Part shown: positions 9,601 through 18,100 of the stretch, in pieces
Position numbering within the stretch: position 1 is the stretch's first letter
Layout: the number at the start of each line of letters is the position of its first letter
Assembly: GCA_013327885.1 (NCBI GenBank)
Contig: JABUMY010000023.1
Span: 1-59,149 of the forward strand
Reading direction: 5' to 3'
Source of the DNA: Flavisolibacter longurius
Lineage (GTDB): Bacteria; Bacteroidota; Bacteroidia; Chitinophagales; Chitinophagaceae
Length of the DNA: 59,149 nucleotides
The notes under the pieces: model-generated
What the model saw: only the letters and a program-made list of their open reading frames with translations
Told to the model about the DNA's origin: nothing
Databases searched by the model: none
Program-made: the position numbers and the translations under genes

Positions 9601-12600
9601 GCCGCCCGGCGCCACAGCGCAGTGGTTTAAAAACGGGGAGGAAATTCAAGGCGCAACCGACTCTGTTTATTATGCTGCCGATGCAGGTTCGTTCACGGTA
9701 AGCTTTGTGAATGATTGCGGACCGGGGCCTGTTTCCAATGCCATTGTCTTTACCAACCCCGCCCTGGTGCAAACCATCAACCTGCCCAGGATGGGAACCG
9801 TGGTAATGGCGCCAGCCTTGAAACTGCCCTTAACGGCAACAGCCAGTTCGGGCATGCGGGTGTTCTATCAAAAGATGAGCGGCCCGGTAACGCTTGCCAA
9901 TGACAGCATTTTTGTGACCGGCACCGGCAGTATTATCATCAGGGCCTACCAGCCCGGCGATGATGTGTACAGTGCGGCACCGGAAAAATTTGATACCATC
10001 ACAGTAGTAAAAGGACCGCAAACCATCACGTTTGATTCTATTCCTGACAAGATTTTTTCGGACCCCTCATTTGTATTGGGTGCCAGCTCTACATCAGGGC
10101 TTGGCGTAAGCTATGCTGTGCCTTCCGGCCATGCAAATTATCACGCAGGAAAGCTGGTGCTGACAGGTGCCGGTACCATAACCGTTCGCGCCTCACAGGC
10201 TGGCAACAGCAATTACAATGCGGCCACGCCGGTTGACAGGAGCTTCTGCGTAGGCGTAAGAACGCTTACACCAATTGCAGGTGACCCGTCGCCTTGTCCG
10301 GCTACGTACCGTTACACCACGCAAAAAATCCCCGGTGCAAACTTTGTCTGGACGCTGAGCGGCGGCGGTATTCTCACCACCAAAAACGACACCGCCTGGG
10401 TGCAGTGGCAAACACTGGGCACGCATACCTTGACCGTAAAAGCCAACAGCGCCTGCGATACGGTTTACTCCGAAATGCAAACCTTTACCGCAACGGTGTC
10501 GGGCAGCGTGCCATCACCGGTGAGCAGCATGCAGCCGGCCAATTTTGCAAAGGACCAGAAGCTGCCGCTCACGCTTTCGTGGGTGCCCGGCCCCAGCACG
10601 GTGAGCTATGACCTTTACATCTGGGACTCAACCGCCACCCATCCCGCAACGCCGTTTGCGGCCAACCTGACACAGGTTTCTTACGTCGTGCCCAAAAATG
10701 CCCTGACCTACAACAAAACCTACAAGTGGCGCATTGTCTCCAAAAACCCCTGCGCACAAACGGCAGGGCCCGTGCAATCTTTCCGGATCATTCCGCTGCC
10801 CGACCTTGTGGTAAGCGACGTACAGGCACCGGCTACCGTCAATTCGGGTGAAACCATCACCATTAGCTGGAAGGTAACCAACGTTGGTCCCGGTAGTACG
10901 TTTACAGATGACCGTTGGTTTGACGGTGTGTATTTCGCGTTGGATACCATTTCTGATTTCCGGGGTTCGCCCAACTGGAATCCTTCTTCCTGGAGTTCGC
11001 TGACAGCAAACGGAAGGCCGTTGCTGCTCGGCAAAAAGCTTCGTCCCACGGCGCTGGACAGCGGTGAGTTTTATACCAGTAGCCTCAGCTTTACGCTGCC
11101 CAAGGAATACAGCTTCCCGGTGTATGTGTATGTGATCACGGATAATGAGCATCCCAACTGGAAAATATTACAGGCCAGTGTAGCCAATGACACAGCCCGC
11201 AAAAAAGATCCGGTGGTGATCAATCTTTCTCCAACGCCTGACCTGCGGATAGATTCCGTGGTGGCGCCGGTAACTGCTTTCTCCGGAAGCACTGTAAACC
11301 TTACTTACCAGGTAAAGAATTACGGCGTGGTAACACCGGCCGGCAGCGTTTGGACGGACTCGGTCTTCTATTCGCAAAACCCGCTCTGGGACCGCAATTC
11401 GGCCATTCCGCTGATGCTGCCCAAAGCCGATGGCTCCTACTATCCCAACGCGGTGAATGCGCATGTTACAGATACCACACAGTTGCTGCCAAATATGACC
11501 CGTACAAAAAGCGTGAACGTTGTAATACCCAACTACCTGTTTGGCACCTGGTTTATTTATGTAAAGACCAATGCCGATGCAAAAACGAAACTGTACGAAG
11601 GTGCGTTGACCGAGAACAATGTGAACCGTGCACAGATACAGGTCATCTTAACACCAACGCCAAAGCTTACCATCAATACACTGTCGGTGCAGGCTACAGC
11701 AGCCAGTACCACGCAGCCGTTCAGCGTCAACTGGAATGTACACAACGACGGCTTCCGCGATAACATTGAAAAAGCAAGGGGCCACTATTTTACGATGGGC
11801 ACCTGCCGCGTTTCCTGCGGACCCAATGCGCATCCCAACAGTGTTTGTGTAGCACCCAGTATTGAAAAGGACAGCGTTGTATTTGGCAGCAGCTATTGGC
11901 TGGATAAAGTGTACATCAGTACCGACAGTAACGGCCTGAATACAGCCAACGCCAGATTGCTGACAGAAATAAAACACGGCACGCAGTATTCAGGTATCTA
12001 CGCTCCTATTATCACCTGTCCTGCCAATTACAGCAGAAAGCTGAATGTGGACAACGTAATCGAACCAAACGGCAATTATCCCAAAACAGCAGGTTTTAAT
12101 TTGCCCTCTGACCTGGCACCAGGCAAGTATTACATCTATGTGCATACGAATGCGGCCAAAGATGTGTTTGAATACCCCGGCACGCCACAGATAGAGCGGA
12201 GTGCTTCCATAACAATTGAACGGCCGGATGTGGTGGTCTCTTCCATCGCTGTTCCTGCCAGCACCACCGGCGGACAAACGATCAACATTGCCTACAATAT
12301 AACCAATAACGGCCCGGGCTCTGTGTTCAACCATGTGCGGAAGGACCAGCTTTATAGCAGCAACTTCCCCGCCTTTGATGCCAGTGCAACGTTGCTTAGC
12401 ACAAAGACGGTGTCGGAAACGATAGGTGCGGGAAGCACGATAACGCAATCATTCACGTACCAGCTACCGCCTTCCACCAGCGGCGCCCGGTATTTTTACG
12501 TGGTTACCAATTTCGACAGCAGTTTCCGCGAAACCGCTTACGCCAACAACCGCAGCACAGCGGCGGCTACGCTGGTTTCGGCCGCCGTGCCCAGCGACCT

Positions 12601-15154
12601 GACGGTAACATCGGTTCAGCTGCCGGATACGGTGTTTACCATCTGGAGCAACTACATCACGTATTCAGTGGCCAACAACGGTACCGGCACTACCGCCGGA
12701 TCGTGGACGGATAGTTTATTCGTGAGCTGCAGTCCGGTGTTTAACCCGGCCACCAGCTATTTTGTGGCCAGCCGCAGGCAAACAAGGGCCGCCGTAGGTG
12801 GACAAGCTTATACGGATACGTTCTCCTTTGCGCTTCCGAAAATGAGTTACGAGGTGTCACCCTGCTTCCCGCAAACAGCAACTGCACCCGCTTATTTCTA
12901 TATCAAAGCCAATGCAGATACCGGCACCTACGAGGCGGCTGGCATCAGCAACAACGTAAGCGGCGCCATTGCCAGGGTGCTGGCCAATCCCCTGGTTGAT
13001 CTCACCATTCCGCGCCTATCCACCACAACCGATACGGGAACGGTGGGACGGCCATTAGGTGTGCAATGGACGGTGAAGAACATTGGTCACTTACCACCGC
13101 ACCTATATTACCAGAGTTTTTATGATGGCATGTATTTCTCCACCGACCCGGTATGGAGTGCCAATGATGTACTGGCGGCCTCTTACCTTAAATACACAAG
13201 GCTGAAACGTTTCGACAGCACGAATGAGGCCCGCCAGATCACCGTACCGAATTTACCTACGGGAGATTATTACCTGTTTGCCAAAACAAATTACAATGAT
13301 GGCATTAACGGGGAGAAAGTGCTAAGCAACAACACTGCGCTGTTGCTTAATACCGACGGCACGCCGAAAAAGGTGCACATCATACGGCCCCTGCTGCCCG
13401 ACCTTGCTGACAGCATTCTTTCGGCACCGGCATCTGTTATAGCCGGGCAACCCATCACGGTTATTCGCCGCACCACCAACCGCGGCGCCGGCGCTACCTA
13501 CCCAACAAGCTGGTACAACGACCTGCGGCTTTCGGTTGATTTTGCGGTGACGCCAAACGATGGTGACCGGCTGCTGGTGCAAAAGTCCATTCGCGGCGCT
13601 ATCCTTCCCGGAGCCTTCCGCGACGATACGGTTACGATTACCATTCCGCTGCGAACAATACCGGGGAACTATGTGCTGATCAGCCAACCCGATGCAAACG
13701 GTCAAATGATAGAAAGCAACGAGATCAACAACCTTGGTTTTAGCTTACTGACTGTTTTGGAACCACCGGTGGTTGACCTGATCGTGAATAACGTCACGCA
13801 TCCCGACACGGTTTACCTGGGTTATAACATTGATACGGTGAAATGGACCACCCGCAACGCTTCGCCCAACAAAGCCAAAGGCAACTTATCCGAAGCTGTT
13901 TACCTCTCAAAAAGCGAAGTATTTGATTCCACGGCGGTATTGCTGGGCATTGGGCAAAGAAGCATTGATTTGGATGCGCTGAAAGACACAGCCGGCAAAC
14001 TGACACCACTTGTTACCGGCATCGTGGAGGGTTCGTATAACCTGTTTGTAAAAACAGATTTGATCGACAACTTCCTGGAAGAGGACGAGGATAACAACGC
14101 CACCTTCTCCGCCAAACCGGTTTATGTAAAGGTGAAAGAGCTGCCGTTGCATGTAACGGAAACCAACATGCTGCACAAAGAAAGCCGTTACTACAAGTTG
14201 CTGATACCGGATTCGCTCATCGGGTCGACGATCATGGTCACACTGAAATCCAACGATTCGCTTCGGGTACGCAATGAACTGTACATAGCGGCCGGTTATG
14301 TGCCATCGCCATCGAAACACGACTACCGCTTTGAGATACCGAACTACGGCAACCAGCAGATCGTGATGACGGATGTGTCGGCACCGGTCTATTACATCGA
14401 AGTACGCAGCGCCACACCAAATGCCGCCGTGCAGAGCATTGAACTCAAAGCCGTGAAGCTTCCGTTCGCGGTGCTGAATGTACAATCGGCAAGCGGCGGT
14501 AACACAGGCAACGTAACGGTGAAGATTAGCGGCTCGTTGTTTACGCAGGGCATGACGGCGCACCTGCAGAAAGGCGGCGGAACCATCACAGCTTCGCAGG
14601 TGTATTTCCTCAACAGCACGCAGGCGTTTGCCACCTTCAACCTGAAAGGCGCTGCCTTGGGTGCTTACGATGTGGTGCTGAAAAAAGGCGATACGGCGAA
14701 TGCCATTTTAGCTTCAAGTTTCTCTGTTGTTCCCACCAACAACGGTGGCCTTATCACTGGCAGCGGCCCCAATACCGGTAGCAGCGGCGATGGCAGCGAA
14801 CCGGGTTGCGACCCGGGTGCACCGAGTGGTCTCAACTCCCAACTGGTGGTGGAGTTGGTGATGCCAGACCGGGTACTCCTGAACCGGCCGGTGGTTATCC
14901 TTATTAACTTCCGTAATCCCACCAACGTTGACGTATCGGCGCAAACAAGGGTACTTTTCATCGAGGAGGGCCTGAAGCTGGCCTTCCGCCCCGAAGATGT
15001 GCCTAACGGAACTGACGCCATGTACCTGGAACTGACGGAACCGGGCGGGCCTCCGGGCATTATCCGCGCCGGCGGCAGTGGCACCATCAAACTTTATACA
15101 AAGGCACCGGTCCGCATGCCTCTTGATCCACAAATTTCCTTGAAGCTGAAATAA
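6692..15154 (+). CDS. Giant secreted PPC/PKD/CARDB-repeat protein (2820 aa)
   Basis: A signal peptide (MKRTFQLLLPLFFACICL) precedes an all-beta, multi-domain chain. Residues about 24-860 hold several pre-peptidase-like (PPC) domains, recognisable by repeated EPNN/EANN-(x)n-DxxDxY/W starts. From about 866 and again near 1190 there are PKD-like domains (TYHWSLPLGGG, NFVWTLSGGG). From about 1020-1180 come MBG-like repeats (SNYNAATP), and an FN3-like segment precedes residue 1366. At least eight CARDB domains follow, starting near 1369, 1514, 1656, 1845, 1967, 2101, 2234 and 2359 with the signature PDLxVxxVxxP. A PPC-like and an IPT-like domain close the chain. No T9SS sorting tail is visible. 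The next gene starts 11 bases later, suggesting translation together. Probably a surface or extracellular adhesive or scaffold protein; ligand unknown. Confidence 0.92.
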   Translation: MKRTFQLLLPLFFACICLQEAAAKTYPEAEANNSFATAGNMVNFDTLTAAVGGPDAIDFFKPDIAFWSQYGYSTGTIVVYITATNTGTTPAKLWMDLYNGLQGAGLVYTDSTASMAAGATRTASFRFCGQYMDDFYLAFRSNGTVDYQVVWYFSDPNPNAEANNNGAAATPFPFDTLNALRQAVNYQYRLNVNTDPEDWFRTTLPAGDYANMALEIKAKNNSCVAGRGIQYAVYRNSEATPIATGYVGNNPSVVQFTEVFTGIPLAGFVQGDVLYLRVWSNAAFGYQLKYSGTDVDFEEESIDSDYDGYSPESMGENETKVAQVGYHVYENGEPVYDDDGNAVIDNADSYRFTLPQNGEVTLFVKARNDGCGQALNLELLDEYGSSVSHFSGYELVTWNGTCSETVHVIKLIRAFTAGTYQLRIHNGNWGNEEKISYTIRYQFQSYTDSGNDQEYNNSQASALSIAAGETKKGLVNFISPNYDNTDHYKTTLNTQSSLKVYILARYRGNGDFPFSPNSNKLTFAFLTGNVSKVIPAGNTSTALPPDGIFSDTIDLAVVPMGLVRFSFSANEAWEYEFRYEVVDSVAGPDDVEPNNTEEGAIPLAEKELKKGRVSYGVAAPYDTEDYYKTTLPRAGTINITVKAINRGATAANSTNNRLRLLVSGVATTYSLPDNPPSQILTNAEHTQTFRLCGLPAGQIFFRVQSSSGSGTSFNQRPYDYEISYEMEPAIDTTMDNEPDNDYATAKLIGSGQTHAGLIGRTLNGQMDMNDYHKLVMTKPDSLIVSFGGTNISCLDNKYLRLYGYNTRKQLIFFRGFILNAVGTVDAGQTVSATLREYIPLGDTVFLRMNADGLFNYWIHTEPLPPSSFFTVTGDSTACEGPAYVYNATGVADSNVTYHWSLPLGGGILTANGSTASVVWNESGNRRVDLYLSNARGNSTTRQRTVIVNGNLPTAVPVATNFSRTLRTANLPPGATAQWFKNGEEIQGATDSVYYAADAGSFTVSFVNDCGPGPVSNAIVFTNPALVQTINLPRMGTVVMAPALKLPLTATASSGMRVFYQKMSGPVTLANDSIFVTGTGSIIIRAYQPGDDVYSAAPEKFDTITVVKGPQTITFDSIPDKIFSDPSFVLGASSTSGLGVSYAVPSGHANYHAGKLVLTGAGTITVRASQAGNSNYNAATPVDRSFCVGVRTLTPIAGDPSPCPATYRYTTQKIPGANFVWTLSGGGILTTKNDTAWVQWQTLGTHTLTVKANSACDTVYSEMQTFTATVSGSVPSPVSSMQPANFAKDQKLPLTLSWVPGPSTVSYDLYIWDSTATHPATPFAANLTQVSYVVPKNALTYNKTYKWRIVSKNPCAQTAGPVQSFRIIPLPDLVVSDVQAPATVNSGETITISWKVTNVGPGSTFTDDRWFDGVYFALDTISDFRGSPNWNPSSWSSLTANGRPLLLGKKLRPTALDSGEFYTSSLSFTLPKEYSFPVYVYVITDNEHPNWKILQASVANDTARKKDPVVINLSPTPDLRIDSVVAPVTAFSGSTVNLTYQVKNYGVVTPAGSVWTDSVFYSQNPLWDRNSAIPLMLPKADGSYYPNAVNAHVTDTTQLLPNMTRTKSVNVVIPNYLFGTWFIYVKTNADAKTKLYEGALTENNVNRAQIQVILTPTPKLTINTLSVQATAASTTQPFSVNWNVHNDGFRDNIEKARGHYFTMGTCRVSCGPNAHPNSVCVAPSIEKDSVVFGSSYWLDKVYISTDSNGLNTANARLLTEIKHGTQYSGIYAPIITCPANYSRKLNVDNVIEPNGNYPKTAGFNLPSDLAPGKYYIYVHTNAAKDVFEYPGTPQIERSASITIERPDVVVSSIAVPASTTGGQTINIAYNITNNGPGSVFNHVRKDQLYSSNFPAFDASATLLSTKTVSETIGAGSTITQSFTYQLPPSTSGARYFYVVTNFDSSFRETAYANNRSTAAATLVSAAVPSDLTVTSVQLPDTVFTIWSNYITYSVANNGTGTTAGSWTDSLFVSCSPVFNPATSYFVASRRQTRAAVGGQAYTDTFSFALPKMSYEVSPCFPQTATAPAYFYIKANADTGTYEAAGISNNVSGAIARVLANPLVDLTIPRLSTTTDTGTVGRPLGVQWTVKNIGHLPPHLYYQSFYDGMYFSTDPVWSANDVLAASYLKYTRLKRFDSTNEARQITVPNLPTGDYYLFAKTNYNDGINGEKVLSNNTALLLNTDGTPKKVHIIRPLLPDLADSILSAPASVIAGQPITVIRRTTNRGAGATYPTSWYNDLRLSVDFAVTPNDGDRLLVQKSIRGAILPGAFRDDTVTITIPLRTIPGNYVLISQPDANGQMIESNEINNLGFSLLTVLEPPVVDLIVNNVTHPDTVYLGYNIDTVKWTTRNASPNKAKGNLSEAVYLSKSEVFDSTAVLLGIGQRSIDLDALKDTAGKLTPLVTGIVEGSYNLFVKTDLIDNFLEEDEDNNATFSAKPVYVKVKELPLHVTETNMLHKESRYYKLLIPDSLIGSTIMVTLKSNDSLRVRNELYIAAGYVPSPSKHDYRFEIPNYGNQQIVMTDVSAPVYYIEVRSATPNAAVQSIELKAVKLPFAVLNVQSASGGNTGNVTVKISGSLFTQGMTAHLQKGGGTITASQVYFLNSTQAFATFNLKGAALGAYDVVLKKGDTANAILASSFSVVPTNNGGLITGSGPNTGSSGDGSEPGCDPGAPSGLNSQLVVELVMPDRVLLNRPVVILINFRNPTNVDVSAQTRVLFIEEGLKLAFRPEDVPNGTDAMYLELTEPGGPPGIIRAGGSGTIKLYTKAPVRMPLDPQISLKLK

Positions 15155-15165
15155 AACCGAACGCC

Positions 15166-18100
15166 ATGAACACGACAATCTATCAAATCAAAAGAATGCT
15201 TAAAGGGAAAATGCTGTATCGGCTACTGGTGGTAGCGCTGCTGGCAGTGAATGTTGCGGAAGCGCAGAACCTGAACAACCCGAATAAAACGGGTCCGCTG
15301 GGTACGCAGGTAAATACGTTTTCGGGAAACCTGTTTATTCCCCGGGCCGATTTTTACATACCAGCACGGAGCTTCAGCCTGAACGTTCGGTTTTATTACA
15401 ACAGCTATCACTTTAACACCAACACAGGGTATGGCCGCGGATGGAGCTTTGAGTATAATATCCGTTACAGAGAGGACACAGTGAAGGGCCGGAAAATCAT
15501 TGTTTGGAGTGATGGCAGGGAAGACCGGTTTGACTCACTGGAAAACGGCACTTACCGTTCGCCACGTGGTTTTTTCGATCGCCTGCGGCAGTACCAGCCC
15601 GGAAAGTTTGTGTTGACAAGGAAGGACAGCACCCGTTATTTTTTTGATAACAGCAGTCACCGGAAGATCACCCGCATGGAAGCGGCCAGCGGCAACTTTC
15701 TCCAGTTTCAATACACCAACAGCCTGCTAACGGCTGTTGCTAGCGGGGATGGGCAAACGATCTCATTTACGTATGACGGCCGCGGCCAGCTGTCTGCCGT
15801 TGTAGATGCGACAGGATCACCGGTGCGCACCTACACCTATCGCTACGATGCAGCGGGCAACCTCACCGAGGTGCAGGACCCGGCCGGCGGTAAGTGGACC
15901 TACACCTACCTGGTAAACGGTCCCATGAAAACACTGGCCGACAAAAACAACAACAAGATCGACATTATTTATTTCCCGGACATGAGCACCCGCGAGTTGA
16001 TCGGCTGTAACAAACGCCTCAGCTTTTCTTACGACACCACGCAAAAGAAAACCGTTGTTACCGACTACATGGACGATGGCGCCAACCAGGTAACCACCTA
16101 CACATACCAAAAGCTCGACAACCTGGTTTGGATCACATCCGTAAAAGGCAACTGTTGCGGGTTTGAAATGCAGTATGACTACGACGACCAGGGCAACATC
16201 GTCAAACAAACCGATGCCAATGGAAACGAATCCACGTTTACCTATGATAACCGTGGCAATATGCTGACGGCCACTAACCCGCTGGGCCAAACCACCACGT
16301 ACACCTATTCAACCAGCTTCAACCAGGTAACCAGCATGCGGGACGTTCAGGGGCGGGTATTTACACTGAAGTATAATGCAGCAGGCCACCTGATTGAGCT
16401 GGCAGAACCCGGCAACAGGGTGTACACAGCGGAATACAACAACCGCGGCGACCTGCTTACGAGCAAAGATCCTATGGGCAATGTGTACGCTTACCATTAC
16501 GATTCCTATGGTCGCCCGGTAAAGGTGACAGGTCCTAACGGCTACACGGCCACACTGGGATACGATGACCGGGGCAACCTGCTCTCGTTTGTAGATGCCA
16601 ACGGCAACCGGCACCATGCCGAGTATGACATACTTGACCGTATAAAAAAAGTCACCAACCCGCTTAACCGCTCGGCCCAGTTTGCCTGGGATGCACAAAG
16701 CAACCTGGTAAGTGTGACCAACAGCAACAACGAAACAGTGCAGCTTGGCTACGACGCCTCGAACCGCCTGGTAAGGGCAAAAGGGCCCACCGGCAACACG
16801 GCCGAAGTGGTTTACGACGCCATGGACAATATCATTGGAAAAAAGAACCCCTTGGGTTACCAGTGGCAATATGCGTATGACAACCAAAACCGCTTGCAGC
16901 AGGTTACCGATGCATTGGGCCAGTTGACTAACTTAACATACGATGCCAACGGGAACCTGACACAGGCAACGCTTGCCAACGGTCACACTGTTTCATACAT
17001 GTACGATAAGATGGACCGCCTATTATCAGTAAAGGACGGCGAAAGCGAACTGGCTGCTTTTACGTACGATGCCGGAGGCAATATCGCTTCAGCCAAAAAC
17101 CCCGCCGGAGGTATTTCGACCTATCGTTATGATGAGATGAACCGCCTGGTACAGGCAACTGATCCGCTGGGCAACCAAACTGTTTTTACCTATGATCAAA
17201 ACAACAAGCTGCTCAGCAGTACCGATGCCAACGGCCATACCAGCCAGTTTACGTACGACAGCCTGAACCGCCTGAAAACCTATACCGACAACAATGGCTT
17301 TGTGATGACGATCGGCTACGATACACAGGGCAACGTCACCAGCCTTACCGACCAAAACGGCAATCGAACCACCTATGCCTACAATGCGCTGAACCAGCGC
17401 AAGAGCATGACCTTTCCCGATGGCTCGTACCAGGAGTACGGGTACGACAACAAAGGCAACCTGGTTAGCTACCGGCTGGCCGATGGCAGCATCATTAACC
17501 TGCAGTACGATACCTTAAGCCGCATTGTAGGTAAAACCCTGCCCGCCGGTGATCTCTTCAGCTATCATTACGATGCACTGGGACGAATGGTGGAAGCCAC
17601 CAACAAAAACGGCACGGTAAAGCTGACCTACGATGCGCTTAACCGCATCACTTCCGAAACCTTTGATGGCCGTACAACCCGGTATCAATACAACGTGGCG
17701 GGCCGCACCCAAACCACGGTCTATCCCGATGGTTCGGCAGTGGTAAAAGAATATGACGGCCGCAACCGCTTGCTCCGCATTTCCAAAGACAACCTGTTGA
17801 TTGCAGCCTACGATTACAACACCGGCAACCAGTTAACCCGGAAAGCGTTTGGTAACGGCGTCACCACCCAGCTTCAATCAGATTTTGCTTACCGGCTGAA
17901 CGGTCTTTCCACCGGCGACGGCACCATTCAAAACACGCAGTTTGCATATGATAAGGTTAGAAACAAAACCGCCATCAACCGGCTGATCAACCCGGCCCAT
18001 TCCGAGTTGTTCACGTACGACAAGGGCTATCGTCTGACACAATACAAACGGGGAAATACCGTAAATAACAACTATGCGTATGATGCAGTGGGCAACCGCA

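Noticed and set aside
13907-14563. Long minus-strand open frames inside the CARDB giant (also at 11990-12448)
   Set aside because: They run antisense to a gene with clear repeated domains; amino-acid content is random-looking and no start context or family similarity is visible.
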